Below, in pieces: positions 10,872-23,221 of a DNA stretch of 64,000 nucleotides. The first letter of the stretch is position 1. Each line of letters starts with the position of its first letter. The notes beneath the pieces are model-generated. The model was not told the origin of the DNA and did no database searches. It saw only the letters and a program-made list of their open reading frames with translations. The translations under genes were made by a program, and so were the position numbers. The DNA lies in assembly GCA_020698575.1 (NCBI GenBank), contig CM036240.1:29270711-29334710 (forward strand), read 5' to 3'. This DNA is from Bostrychus sinensis. Taxonomy: Eukaryota > Chordata > Actinopteri > Gobiiformes > Eleotridae.

Positions 10872-10979
10872 CTGTGAATAAAAGATGGCGTGTGCTACAA
10901 GGTCACGAAAAAGCTGTGCTCCACTTCTCGTCATCTTTATTCCACTTCCAAATACTTCCATCCCCTTCTGTCCCCAACC

Positions 10980-13730
10980 GTGAGTTTAATTAGCATCTCC
11001 AATATAAATATTTTTCTTATTCTGTCACGTCTATCTGTGTCCTCAATATGTCAACACATCTGCTTACTTTTTTATAAGGGCATGTTAGTATGTTGTTATT
11101 TTTTATATTTGCAGAAAAGTCTGTTTATTATTTCATTTGCTGTCCCTTATTTCCATGTCCTCCATAATCAATAACAAACTTTCTTTTCCAAAACTTTATT
11201 TTTTTGCCAACTTCTGCCAAAGAAACTACACCTCATAACCCAGAATAATAAAAAAATTGTATGTGCCAAAACAAAATTTGCTTTTTTTTCCCAATTAATT
11301 TATATGGGTGAACAAGTTTGAATTTCAAAGTCCAACCCTTCGTCTCCATGGTTAGAGGTGGAAGCAAATAAGGCCCACCAACAAGGCTCTGGTGCAATCT
11401 GATTCAACAAATTAGGAAATCCCAAATAAGAAGATCATGTTTGTGGCCTAAGTTCAAATCAGTAAATTAAGAGGTGGCAAAAAAAAAAAAATGTTTGCAT
11501 TGTTATTATTAGTTACTGATTTAGCAATGGACTTAAGTTCAGGCCAAGTATATTGACTCCTGTGTAGTTTACCTTTAGCAGACAGAGCTAAAATGCTAAC
11601 AAGCTGTAAGATGTGGTGTTGCCAGATTGGGCTGATTGCTGCTCATTTGGGCTTCCTTTGATCACCTTGGGCTGGAAAAAGAAATAGCATTGGGCTGGTT
11701 TATCATATTAGCGCTGCTTTTGACAACATTTATTTGGCGGGTTTTTAGAAAATATTCAGGAGAAAATACCAACAAAATAGTTTTTTGGTTAAAGTTCTTA
11801 CTGTCTTTTTAAGTTTATTCCTGTTAGATAAGTTTATTTTAATCAGACAAGGGTGTTTGTTTACCTACTTAACTTGTTTTGGCTACTTCTACTACTACTT
11901 TGTCAGAAGTGTCGTGTGTTGATCAGTGCTGAAAGGTAACAAGTATCACTTTTGGATCAAGGAGGCCATTGAGATTAGAAAATGTGCACCACTGACTATG
12001 AACCAGGACAAAGGCACCTACAGCTTATCCAGGGCCCTTCCTATAGGCAAAGGGGTCCTGGAGAAGACGTTAGACAGCTTTCCCTAATGTCTGGCAAAAC
12101 TATTTAAGCAGCCTTCAAAACACACAACACGGATGAAGAAACACTCCTGTGTGATTAAAAGAAACGTACTTAACAGCAACAAAATAGTTGTAATTCTATG
12201 GCAAACAAAGTAGCCTTTCACATTTCAATAAACTGCTGTGTCTTCCTACTCAAATATCAATTCATTTGTTTTAAAATGATTTAGAATCAGCTCTACATTG
12301 TCAGGAGTGATGTGAGAGTGGTGCATGTGTGTGAGTGTGTGCACTGAGGCCTATGTGAGAGTATGAGGTAAGAGAGTTCAGTAGTAATTGAGAGCCTTTT
12401 TTTTATTTGGATACAGTTGATTGGTTGTTCACATTTCATGCTGGCGCAGGCATGTGTTAGGCTATTTGGCTGTCTGATTGCACTCTATGTGGGGAACCTG
12501 TTTACTTTTTTCTTTGGTTATTTAGTGCTGCTGTGAAGTTTTGTGTTCTTTTTTACGTATAAGGGTTTAGAATGATTGTGATTTGGGCTGTTTTTTTTTT
12601 TTTATTGTGTTGGGCGAGTTTTAAGTTCTGTTTGGGCCAGAAACTGTCAGTCAGATCTATTTCTGCATAGCCAGTTGAACGTTTCTGTAAGCCTAAGTTC
12701 ATGCTGATACCTTGTAGCATGTTTTTTTCTCGGTTTCTAAATATCATGTCACTGTAAGGTTGCAGAGTTTAAGTTAAGACAGAGAAAACTATGATGCAGA
12801 AATGTGTTAGCTGTGCGTGTTATTCTTTTCTGATTTGTTCCACTGAAGAAACACATTGTGGTATCCTTGGCGACCACTCACTTGTATGCTGTATTATGCT
12901 ACATGTGTTCTTCAGATGGGAGCAGTTTCTGTGAGAGCGAGTTGTGAAGACATCTTGGCACCAGACACATTTTTTATTAAAGTATTTGTGAAGAAACTTT
13001 AATGCACCTTGTGGCTATTTGCATTGTCGAAGAAGTTAGTTTCCCAGCCTATGACACAGAAGAAGAACTCCAGCTACAAAGTAACCCTTGTGCTGGTCTC
13101 AAGCCTTGTAAAATGAATGCGCGGGGAAGGTCATCCGGTGTAAAAACCGATGTCAGATCATCCATCATTTGCAGTGGCATCCCCTGAAGGAAAGGACAAG
13201 CTATTTTTGCTGCTTCCACCAACTAGCCTGCTTTCTGCGAGACCATGCCTGCCATGAGCTGCTGTGGAGGACATCTACTTTAAGGCTACACATGAATCTG
13301 ACATTTGCTCATACCAACAAACTAAGTCTGCTAAGTCGTTTGCGTGCTGACCGCTCTCCATCCTGAGAAGATGTTCACATTGCTCCACATCAATTACAGA
13401 CCAGTGTAGTCCAGTCAATAGTCCATTAACAGCTACAGTCTAAATGTGGTACTCTGCGGCTGACCACCAGCTGTCAGTAAGCAAGAGCAAAATCTTCCCA
13501 GGGCTGCATGCACGGCACTGTCACAGTTTTGTATAGATTACTCAAAACGGCTGAATGCACCTACATCTGCACCCCACTGATCTTAACATTACCGTGTTAT
13601 GGGAAGACCCCGGTGAGAGCTGCAAACTTTCCTTCTCTAACTAGGCGACCAATAGCGACAGGTCTACAACAAGATATTTTTTTATCAACAGTACAGTATT
13701 TAAAGCTAGATTGAGTATTTAACAAAACGA
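10980..13730. other. Long noncoding stretch
   Basis: AT-rich, with short homopolymers (near 11479, 12591) and a GTG-rich stretch near 12320-12345. The motif GGGCCCTTCCTATAGGCAAAGG near 12035 hints at an old DNA-transposon piece but has no partner. There are no coding signals. Confidence 0.5.
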
Positions 13731-13734
13731 TCTT

Positions 13735-14127
13735 AGATACATCAGCCTAAATGAGTTTCCTCCACAAGGTGGCTGGGCGCTCCCTTAGAGATAGGGTGAG
13801 GAGTTTGGAATAGAGCCACTGCTCCTCCACATAGATAGGAGTTAGCTAAGGTTGCTTGGGCATATGTTTCGGACGTCTCCTGAATGCCTCCCTGGGAAGG
13901 TTTTCTGGGCATTTCCCACTGGGAGGAGGCTCAGGAGAAAACCTTGGACACACACTGGAGAAATAATGTCTTTTGGCTGGCCTGCAAATGCCTCAGGATC
14001 CTTCCGGAGAAGCTGGGGGAAGTGTCCAGGGAGAGGAAAATCTGGGTGTCTCTGCTTAAACTGCTTTCCCTGTGACCAGGCTCCGGATAAAGTGGAAGAA
14101 AATGGATGGAGTATTAATGGCAATTAG
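13735..14127 (+). pseudogene. 3' end of a non-LTR retrotransposon (decayed ORF2 C-terminus)
   Basis: Sequence order matches the last part of a LINE very common in fish. It begins with a segment encoding a GRSLRDRVR-like stretch (GGGCGCTCCCTTAGAGATAGGGTGAGG), then LGHM, PTGRR, a degenerate RGRPRTRWRDY-like block, LGEVSRERKIWVSLLKLLSL, and finally the tail GGATAAAGTGGAAG with AAATGGATGGA near 14085-14110. At least one frameshift separates the two plus-strand frames 13852-14127 and 13884-14075. The catalytic part of the reverse transcriptase is absent, as expected for 5'-truncated copies. Confidence 0.75.
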
Positions 14128-14129
14128 CC

Positions 14130-16016
14130 AGAAAAAGGATCTAAGGGAAAGGTTGATCCTGAGAAGTATCTTAAGTGGCCAATCTTTTCTGGCTAAAAGC
14201 TGCAATGCGAAAAAAAAGCTTTCTCACCTGAATGGCTATGACAGTCTTTGACAAACAACTTCCTTACTTTAAAAGTGGTGGTTGTAGAATTAGCTCAGTA
14301 GAAATGTGCTCCATTTCTACAACAAAACTGTGAACAGAAGACAGCAGCACTGCAATTTATTATACATTTTTAGTGAATAACGGCAGCAATGGTCATTACT
14401 TATACACAAATCCATTTGTACTCATTGTTAAATTTATCTTTTTTACGTACCTGTGTGGCCTCTCAGTCTCCAGTGTTGACATGGAAACCTATTGTGTATG
14501 ATGTACATGAAGCTTCACAAGGAGAAACATATCAATAAAACCGTGTTTTTTTTTTTTAATCGAAGCTGAGCTGAAGGTCAGAGAGGGCCCACTTGAACCA
14601 GCGCTCACAAGGCCAGAGCGGTTCAAAGGTTCTCTATAGAACAGCCTCCTCATACATGTGCTGCACGTGTGTGAAGTCCTGTGTTTTCATGTAATCCACC
14701 GTGAAGCTTCGATCCACGTGGACTTTCATCTCCATGTGTATAACAGCACTCTGGAGTGAGCAGGGGCTTGTCAAAAAACATCAGGCAATTTTTTTAAAGC
14801 AAGAATGCAGAAAGATGGGTCTCTGTAATATAACGCAGGTTCGACTGTATTTGACTGGATAGTAAACCAAACTATCCTAATTTTATTTTTTAAATGATCA
14901 AAAACATGTATATTGCAGCCTTTTTTCATTCATAATGACCTTTTAATAAACATGAGTTTCCAGCAGTAAGCTAATTTTTTTTGCAATTTATGAGTAGAGA
15001 TATACTAAGACTACACAAGGGTTCTATTCTATTTGCATGAATCTTTAACCTGTCAAAAGGCAGACTGACATAATGTAAGCACTGATATATCAATCTGGAA
15101 TGCCTCCCATTGGAAATATTTGTAAAGGGGACGAACCACCGGTACAGTATTTGGAGGCGAATGCATAAAGGACGAGAAAATGTCATAACAACGACTGATA
15201 AGAAGATGTAGCCAAACAATAAACTGCTACCAGAGTAATACAGAATAATAAAAATATAGTTGGAGGATTTTTGCTGTTTTTGTAAACAAATAGCAGGTTT
15301 ATTTTTTCACAATGTTCATAACAAGTATCACAAAGAGACTTGTTGCTGTTGGCAAATCAAAAACCCACCCACTCACTCCAATACTGCCACATCACTGGAC
15401 CTCATCACTGCCCGTAACAGATCAGCAAGAGCCTGACAACATGGATTTTCATAAGTTTGTGAACTCACAAATTTTGTAACAATCCAGCTTGCAGCGCAAG
15501 GTAAGGCATTGGGTCCACCAGAGTCTCCAGAGACATTTATGTGAAAAGCAGAACTTTTTTCCCTTAGATAAACTGAGTCTGTGAGATGGATAAATTAGTT
15601 GTGGGGTGAATAAAGTCCTCTGCGTCTCCCCCAGCTGCCTCTAGGCCACTTGCAAGTATGAGTGCTGCCGACAGAAGTCTTGAGTCTCCTATATAGGTGT
15701 CAACTGGACTTGTGAATATTTACAACTGTGCTTTACTCCAAAATGTAAGGGGGGTGCTATAGTGGAAAATGAGGCAAAAACAGCAATGAAACGAGTAAAG
15801 TTGTTCTGCTTTAACTTCAGAACTACTGTATTTGAGATATTTGAGATACAGTGGATTACTTTAGTAGAATTTTCTTTTCATAACTGACTGTGCTTGTGCA
15901 ACACAGCTGCTGTCAGTAAAACAAAGCTGTGTTTGGGCCACTAGGTCTCAACTGGGTCCTGCTGGTTTAAACAGCAAAATGTCTGCTGAGGGTCCTGGAG
16001 TTACATGTACATTGAG
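14130..16016. other. Noncoding stretch
   Basis: No coding frame and no clear repeat apart from small poly-T and AT runs. Parts near 14570-14760 have more balanced composition but nothing I can identify. Confidence 0.5.
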
Positions 16017-16042
16017 TTTTTTTTTTTTTTTTTTTTTTTTTT
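16017..16042. repeat. Poly-T tract
   Basis: About 26 consecutive T residues. Confidence 0.95.
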
Positions 16043-16829
16043 GCTTTTCAGTGAAAGGAGAGTAAAAAGTTTATTTTGTTTTCTGTACTTTTAAAGGTAT
16101 ACTTTAAACTAATTCAACATAACAGGAATACAAAAACATACAAACGTTCTGATTTAACTTTGTATAAAAGGCCCAGCTCAGACCCAGTCCCAAACATTTA
16201 TTGAAATGTTTCCCTTTTATTTTCATATTTTTTAAAAATGTTCTCTGTAATTGTCATTTCTCAGATTTTTGGCATATTTTGATCAAGCACTGCTCACACC
16301 ATTTTTGCATGACTTGCAATTCATGATCGGCGGCTGACATTAATCCTTACTTCTGTCTCTATCTAACCTTGCAGTTGTAACCTTGAAGTGTCACAAGTGC
16401 CCCTTGACTAAAAGCCCCTTAACTACAATCATACACACAAGTGATAGATTAGCAGTAGTGACACCAATGATATGTTTGCAAAAAACCTAGCTGCAGTTGT
16501 AAAACACTGACCCACTTCTAACACCTAGTATGTGATGCATGCAGATCTTGGCCAAACACTTGAACTTAATGTGCTTTGATTGCTCATCGATTGAACTGCC
16601 CAGCTTCACTGCGGAACCTCTGACCCACTCACCCACTCACCCAAACCTCTGAGTAGTATTGTTGTAGGAATATCATGTCAAGCCTTTCTCGGTTAAAGGA
16701 ATATGTTTCTCTCTTCCCTCCACAAGGTGAACCAGAGCAAGCCCCACATCATTTATATGGACTGCGTGGTTCTTTGCCCTCTATGACTCCATGTGTGCAG
16801 AATTTCTTTTCTTTTTTTTCCTCAATCAA

Positions 16830-17200
16830 GGGTAAGCTACACGGAGCGAGCCGGGAGACCTCACTATAAAACTGTAATGTCAGTAGACTTTGTGCAGAGG
16901 CAGCTCCCCAATGCTCTCCTGCCCTCCCAACCTCCTACAAAAAAACCTTCAAAGTTTTTGGACACACGTCAGCTCCGTCAGTTCGACTGTGAACTCGGCG
17001 CTCAACCCTGTTCTCCCACACATAAATAATTAGCCGAGGGGTCATGGTTTAAAGAGCTTAATGGTTCTAATTTACTCTGTGACTTGGAAATGGGGCAAGA
17101 ACAAACAGCGTGATTAGCCCCGAGCACGAGAAGAATGTTTCCCAGCGTTTGGGGGTCAGTGACAAGTGAGTGGCAGCTGGCAAAAGAATGTACAGTAAGA
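16830..17200. promoter_or_regulatory. Candidate conserved noncoding block
   Basis: Non-repetitive sequence of balanced composition in AT-rich DNA. It includes AATAATTAGCC, GTGATTAGCCCC and CTTAATGG words that suit homeodomain binding. No open frame is convincing. The call rests on texture alone. Confidence 0.25.
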
Positions 17201-17479
17201 GAAAATGACCCATTATAAGAGGTGACTCTGAGGACTTTAAGGGGGCCCAGGGTAGTAGGTCTAGGAGGGCTCCAGATACACATTAGACTTACTAAAGAAA
17301 ATAAGACATAGTTATGCTGTCCATAGATAATGTTTTCTTAAGCCATCCTTCAGTGCCTTTGGAGCAACCTGTCAGTGAGCAGCACCTGGGGAACCTCCTG
17401 CAGAACTTGGATCACCAGGATCTTGGTCAGGAGTACCTAGGTGGAGGATTACCACTATAGTGTGCATGCTAAGACCCTG

Positions 17480-17583
17480 AGGAAAAAACAAAATACTGGA
17501 AGAACAAGCAAAGTCTGCACAGAAAGGCCATGCTGAGTCTGGGAATCTTGCAGTGAGGTGACAACTTTACCACTGTGGCACAT
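17480..17583. repeat. Fish interspersed repeat fragment
   Basis: GAACAAGCAAAGTCTGCACAG, AAAGGCCATG, GTGAGGTGACAAC and ACCACTGTGGCAC follow, in order, a common fish repeat reading ...CTCCACACAGAAAGGCC...GAGGCGACAGTGCTAACCACTG. It is related to the pieces at 2038, 6712, 35335 and 52895. Confidence 0.6.
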
Positions 17584-17634
17584 AAAAATTATAATGTAGA
17601 TGTATGGTAGTACCCACAAGCCAGTAAACCTTTA

Positions 17635-17755
17635 TGTGTCAGTCCCAAGCGTAGATAAATGCCGAGGGGCATATCAGGAAGGGCATCTGACATAAAACCT
17701 ATGCCAAATCAATAAGACAACCCATTGCAAGCAAGGAGGCAGATATCTTGCTGTG
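17635..17755. repeat. Fish repeat fragment (AGGAAGGGCATCTGAC type)
   Basis: CCCAAGCGTAGATAAATGC, ATCAGGAAGGGCATCTGAC, ATAAAACCTATGCCAAATCA and CTGTGACGACCCTG match a common fish retroelement 3' region. It lies in the opposite orientation to the copies near 7290, 26628, 32516 and 37108. Confidence 0.7.
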
Positions 17756-17794
17756 ACGACCCTGAAAATTTGGTAGTTTGTACTTTCCACTAGG

Positions 17795-18821
17795 CAGTGG
17801 TGGTTGAAAGTAACTAGATACTTTAACTCAAGTAATTTAGTACATTTTGTAAAACATACATTTACTTGAGTAAATTTCGGATGAACAAATGTTACTTTTG
17901 CTAAATAAAACTTTGGAAAAACATTTAAAACTACTTTCTACTTAAGTCAGTTTTACACTAAATGCATTTATTCAAGTACATCTTTGTTACGCACGTTACT
18001 TGAGTAATATTATTTTTGAAAAAACAGCACTTTTACTTGAGTACAGATTTTGAGGACCACAATGGCGCAATAGGGTCTCCAAATAGTAGGCAAAAAACTA
18101 GTATCAGGTCAAGGAAGCTGGTCAAAATGCACTTACGTTTTTTTTCCCATATCCAGCACCCTGAGAATGTATTTTGTAAGTACAAAGAAAGGGGGTTAGA
18201 GGGGTCTAAAGAAGACCAGGCACTATGTTGAGGAAATAGACCCCTGCACAGTTTGTTCCACCAGCTGATAGAAGTGTCTGATGTACCCAGGCCTGGAGAA
18301 GGCTGGACTGAAAGACTAGAGAACCTAAATCATAGTCACAAGAGTAACAAGCCCTAAGCACACCAGAGGCAGCAGCACAAACATTAAAAGATATACAGCA
18401 GCAATGGACAACCAACTGGATGTATGTTGTGCACAGACTTCTACAAGTAACTCCGATAAGCTTTAATTGTACAACTACTAATAATTCATCAGAAACATCA
18501 CCAGTTATAATACTATTACTTTGAGGTGTCCTAGGTCATATTTTGTTAGCAAGATTATCATGCTATTTCAAATTATTATATTCTATGATGTAGTCATTCG
18601 ATAAAAATTCAGCCAAAAGGGTCACACCACTTTGTCAGTTCCACAGCTAAATGGAGAGTAGTAATTTAAGAAAGTAATTTAACTTTACATTAGGTTGTAC
18701 TTTAACTAAATGTCTGTACTTTAATACCTCTACATAAGTATCAAAGTGAAATCAGTACTTGAGCTGATTTTTTACCACAGTATTTGTACAGAATGACAAG
18801 TGTATAGTTATGCCACCTCTG
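17795..18821. mobile_element. Non-autonomous hAT-like element of the TTACTTGAGTA type
   Basis: Left end CAGTGGTGGTTGAAAGTAAC and right end CCACCTCTG, which in reverse reads CAGAGGTGG, are hAT-style terminal repeats. Both subterminal parts are full of ACTTGAG, AAGTAC and TTACTT words in inverted arrangement (17820-18040 and 18660-18790), as in a known abundant teleost family. The 600-bp interior is not typical of that family and holds the first copy of the repeat at 18208. Immediate flanks CCACTAGG and ACCTTCCA do not match. ACTTTCCA, 5 bp further left, matches ACCTTCCA at 7 of 8 bases. Confidence 0.6.
18208..18382. repeat. Unclassified two-copy repeat, copy 1
   Basis: Shares AAAGAAGACCAGG, CCCTGCA, AAAGCTGGACTGAAAGACT-like, GAGAACCTAAA and AGCACAC..AGA.GCAGCA with 20453-20613 in the same orientation, about 80 percent alike by eye. 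No open frame is conserved. It lies inside the hAT-like element at 17795-18821. Confidence 0.7.
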
Positions 18822-19194
18822 ACCTTCCAAACCTTATTTCGACCATTAAGCTAAGGTTTTACAGTTTTAGGCGTCCTAAACTAGCACAGCTGTGTAATTT
18901 TCCCTCATCAGATATCCACAGCCCTCAGCCAATCCAGAGTAATTTGTCCTTCTCGAGTCGGCACACAGAGGAAACATCGACTTGGCCCATCACAACCAAC
19001 CCATCAAATCAAATGGACCCCCCTTTTGTCCCGCCCGATCTGTCTTCCACCTCTGACAATCACTGTGTAAACGCGCTTAAACCTAATTGGATGTTTTTCT
19101 TTCACATTTGCCCGTGTCATTCTCAGACCGCCGATGTTTAAACCTGTCTTTTTTTTTTTTTTGCTTTTTCTTCTCGAACAGCTCGTTTTGATCT

Positions 19195-19345
19195 TTGGAG
19201 CTTGATTGCGGCCGAAGTGAAATTGCATCCTGATCTGTGTGGGAATTATGAGATTGTGGTAATGAGTCTATCAATAAGAGTAAGCTGCAGATTTCCTCGA
19301 GGAGCTGCAGTAAATGTGACATTTACAAGTGTTTTATTCAAACAG
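19195..19345. promoter_or_regulatory. Candidate conserved noncoding block
   Basis: Follows a pyrimidine run and is non-repetitive and balanced in composition. It includes GGCCGAAGTGAAATTGCAT, GGGAATTATGAG, TCAATAAGAG and AGCTGCAG words. Small frames on both strands are not convincing. Texture is that of a vertebrate enhancer. Confidence 0.25.
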
Positions 19346-20126
19346 CTGGGGTTAGGAGTCCAGAGGTTGTTCAGAAGGTCAGAAAAAATGGGGCAATAAA
19401 TTTCTCCATAAAGTTCGGGTTGAGATGAGACGAGTGTACGTAACATTCTTGTGCTAAATTAACAATGGCAAAATCATTATAGTCATAGCTAGCTCCAGCT
19501 GATCCATATTTTTGTGGTACAGTTATTGTCCATTGTTTGCCATTGATTTGTACTTGCACTGCTAAAAATCTAACCTGAGCCTGAACATGATTACCTCATC
19601 TAACAGACTTGGGTTCATGAGATTATAACGGCATTCTTAAGTTCCTAAATGCATTCTGTCCATCTGTATGACGGAGAGAACAAAAGGCTCATTATGACCA
19701 CCTACCGAAAATTAGTGGTCATAATCTTATGTGTTATGAACATCTGTCTAATATGTAGCCCTATTTGCAAAAAAAAAACAAACAAAAAACAAAACAAAAA
19801 CTCCAATGCACTGTGTATTCTGACACCTTTCTATCAGAACCAACATTAACTTCATCAGTTTGAGCTACAGTAGCTAATCTCTTGCTGATTGATATCATGA
19901 ATTTTTGAATGTCTCCTGCTTTCTTGACTTGTATGTAGCAGTTGTGACCCGTTGTTTTGACGTTCTCCATATTGGGTCATGAGATGGTAGTGTCTCCACT
20001 GTCTCCTAGGCATGAAAGGTGACCCCGAGCCAGCTAATCTTAGTCCATCCTTGACCAGTCTATATGTCAACCCAGAGGCATTTACTTCTCCTGTATCCTA
20101 TATAAGCTGTTGGGAAACTACACTCA

Positions 20127-20192
20127 GGGGGGCAGACTTGCAAACACTGTAGGAGTGAGGGGGGCAGACTTTCAGATACTCTGTAGGAGTGA
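20127..20192 (+). repeat. Two-copy tandem repeat (32/34 bp)
   Basis: GGGGGGCAGACTT followed by CACTGTAGGAGTGA is immediately repeated as GGGGGGCAGACTT followed by CTCTGTAGGAGTGA. Confidence 0.85.
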
Positions 20193-20452
20193 GTAGTAGT
20201 GGGATCTCTGTCATCTCTGTCTGCTATGTCTGTTCCATTAAAGCAACCTTACTGACCACAATCGCACTATGGCCTCGGCGTTCCCTGCTTCTCTGTTTTT
20301 CATGATATCACTGATGGGACCACACAGGCCTCCGCCTTCACTCCCCATGTCCATCACCTGTTGCCCACTGTTTTTCCCTTGGACCTCTTTTTAATAAATC
20401 CTGACCACTGTAGCTTTCAACCCAAATCCTAAATTCCAACCCCACTGAGGAC

Positions 20453-20613
20453 AAAGAAGACCAGGGACTATAATGAGAGAATAGATCCCTGCAGTTTGCA
20501 CCAACAACTGATGTTCGAAGGCCCGATGAAAGCTGGACTGAAAGACTCAAGAACCTAAAACCATAGGCACAGAGTTAAAAAGCCCAAAGCACACTAGAGA
20601 CAGCAGCATAAAG
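20453..20613. repeat. Unclassified two-copy repeat, copy 2
   Basis: Direct-orientation partner of 18208-18382. The upstream 20190-20400 contains CCATTAAAGCAACC and a pyrimidine-rich stretch that could be the end of a retroelement, but no LTR pair is visible. Confidence 0.65.
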
Positions 20614-21094
20614 ATGCTTAGTTATAGACAGTGCAAATATTTCCAGAAAACGAGTGTAAGATGGTTGCTGGCAGAATGTATACTGAACACCATAATCAAG
20701 AAGCTGGCATAAGTAATTAAGTACCCACATGTACCTTTTCCAGCAGTAAACTACCACAAGAAGTATTATGTACCTGATAAAAACTTGGGGCATTTGCATT
20801 AGTAAAATGTGTTATGCAATAAGTTTTGAAAAAAAGTAGAAATTGTCAATGTCAAGGCTGTAAAACTTAGTCCATGCCGCTTATCATTCAATGCGTATTC
20901 AAGAAAAGGATTATAGCAGAGATACTGTTCACAAACAAACGGGTTTAATTTTCTAGTCAGTAGCAAATCTATTGACAGTCTATTTGCAATTATCAATGTC
21001 AAGCACCTAACCTACACTCAAGTGTAAAAACAGAAGAGGTATCAACCTAATAAACTATACAGCTGAGTGCAACAGATAAAAATGAAACCTCCAG

Positions 21095-21190
21095 GTCTGC
21101 TATTGTGCTAAATTAGCTTTTAACCACATTATAATGTTGTTTCCACCTCAAAACACTTGGTCTCACAGCTTTACATAGACATGTGAAACC
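21095..21190 (+). mobile_element. Left arm of a palindromic MITE
   Basis: TATTGTGCTAAATTAGCTTTT, split here as TATTGTGCTAAATTAG and CTTTTAACCACATTATAATG, then TTGTTTCCACCTCAAAACA, matches the left arm of the element at 32755 (ATTATGCTAAATTGAC, ATAATGTTGTTTCC, AAAAACATACC). No right arm is visible nearby. Confidence 0.6.
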
Positions 21191-21439
21191 AGGAAGTGCT
21201 CTGCATGCTTCCAAAGCCCATACACAATCACTAGGCTCGTTCTGATAATTTCACAGCATAAACCATGGCCACTATGGAACAGTCAGAACCATTATCTGTT
21301 AGCGTCATGTTGCTATGCTTTCCATGCTAATAAGCCATTACCCACCATTGTCCACAGGGGGCGACAGGCACCTTATCCAAGCGTTCCCTGCTTACTCAAA
21401 GTAACAGCTCCCTAAAACAAGGTGTTTTCCATACATGCT

Positions 21440-22380
21440 GTATACATTATTTTAGGTTATAAATAGTGAAATACTAATGCAAATTATTTCAAAAGGCCTG
21501 AAAAAACAGAATATTTAAATGTAGTTTAAAATGTTGAGGGAAATCTTGTCTTTTTTTTGTGTTTATTTTTGTTGATTTTTACAACATATTTAATGAGCTA
21601 CACTAATAATCAAGCTAACCACTGGCAGAGATGGGTACTAATGATGCACCAAGATGGCAGCACTACAGGCTGTGGCTTCTCTGTTTATCCTATCTTTGCA
21701 TGCCCTTATCTGTATACTTTTATATATTATGTTTACTGTTATTTGTCTCCACCAAGGGTTTGAGCAACACAATTTTAATAAGAATTTCAATAAAAAATAA
21801 TTAACAGAACATAAAAGTAAATAATAACATTTTAAAAATTAGGTATCAATACTCTTAATTGAGTAACATTTTTGGGTTCATCACCAACATCATGGATTGG
21901 TTTAAAACATTTTATGTTGTAAAAAAGTGAGATTTGTTTCTTGAGCCTTACTTTATTTTTTAGGGATGTATTTCATTCATACTATTTTTTAGCACATTGT
22001 TTAGAAATACCAGAATATGCTCATTATTTTAAAATTTTTGTCTGTCTGCTTTCATCAGTACTAAATTATAAATCAGATGTCATGTCCAAACACTTTCACC
22101 AAATACTTTTTTAACTTTTATTTAAGTAAATATTTGGATGGCTACTGTACCCACCTCTGGACTCTGGGCTTACCTGCTGTTTGAATAAAAATGTGTTAAA
22201 GCTTAATGACATAAAAGCTGCTAAAAGACAAATGATGTTATTGATATTGGGCTGAAAAATTCATTCCAGCATATCTGCCAATGGCTAATATACCAGACCA
22301 TTTTGGCACAGTGATCAATGCAGACAAAAGCACTGCAGTTCCTCAGTACCACAGCGCAGGCAGATGGATGGCTTATTTGT
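21440..22380. other. AT-rich noncoding stretch
   Basis: Nothing recognisable. Two short words resemble the ACTTGAG-type element near 22090-22160 (TTTAAGTAAATATTTGGATGG, CCCACCTCTGG). Confidence 0.4.
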
Positions 22381-23110
22381 TCAACTAAACAGCCCACCAA
22401 TAGAGCCACCGAAATTAAGCCTGCATATTGGCGACAAAAGCAGTTAATTGTCATTCAACTTCACAGCGAGGTTAAGCGCTGCATTTGACCTGATCCAACC
22501 TCGCTTGTGGCTCTAGCTGCATGAGCCAGCGGTGCAAAAAGAAAAAATAAAATAAAATAAAAAAAAGAAAAAACCCACACCATTGTTCTAGGTTGTCACT
22601 GAAAGCAGATGCTAGCCTGTAGCTGATTCTACCCTGCTTTTAATTAAGGTGAGAAATTGAGTGCTAAAAGCAATTTGCAGCTCGTCGGATCTGTGTGCTA
22701 AAATAGTGCTGCATTTGCTGGCCTCAAACTCATTTCTTTCTCTGTCTCCACGACTTGAAATCTTTCTCCTTTTTTTTTTTTACACCCAGGTGTTGCTGAG
22801 AAAAATCGCGCTCAGGATACTCCCTAAGTCCTCTCACGTTTTAATTAACTCACATCTCTAAGGTAGCGAGAAAGTACTTTAGCAAGGTGTGTTTCCTGCC
22901 ACACTTAAAACCATGGTGAGAAGTGATGGCGCTGTTATTCCCGCCTACTTTTCCCCCCTTCCAAACCGCGGCTCGATAGCTTTTATGGTTATTGCACATT
23001 GATTGTAATAAGTTTTAAGGTTCGGAGGATGCTGTCTCTGTGATTGAAATGTTATGTCTCCGGCAAAGATCGATGGACATTAGCATTCAGCTGTAGCACG
23101 ATGCACTGTA
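22380..23110. promoter_or_regulatory. Candidate conserved noncoding cluster
   Basis: Three adjoining non-repetitive blocks (22380-22520, 22660-22860, 22870-23110) of balanced composition contain AGTTAATTGTCATT, TTTTAATTAAGG, TTTTAATTAACTC and TTTTATGGTTATTGCAC, which look like homeobox-type sites. Between them lies a short A-rich run. No coding frame is credible. Confidence 0.3.
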
Positions 23111-23201
23111 GCGGGGCAGGACAAGGGAATCAAGAGACCATCAGAGGTACAATGGGAGAATAAGAGAGAAGGGATGCTGTGGGAGGAAATGTAGGGTTGG
23201 A

Positions 23202-23221
23202 ATTAAAAAAAAAAAAAAAAT
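23202..23221. repeat. Poly-A tract
   Basis: About 17-20 consecutive A residues. Confidence 0.85.

Noticed and set aside
19692..19723. Small hairpin TATGACCAC / GTGGTCATA as a microRNA precursor
   Set aside because: The stem is only 9 bp, too short for a precursor, and the flanks do not extend it.
20190..20400. LTR retrotransposon end
   Set aside because: An ATTAAA signal and pyrimidine-rich stretch are present, but no second LTR, primer-binding site or polypurine tract could be found.
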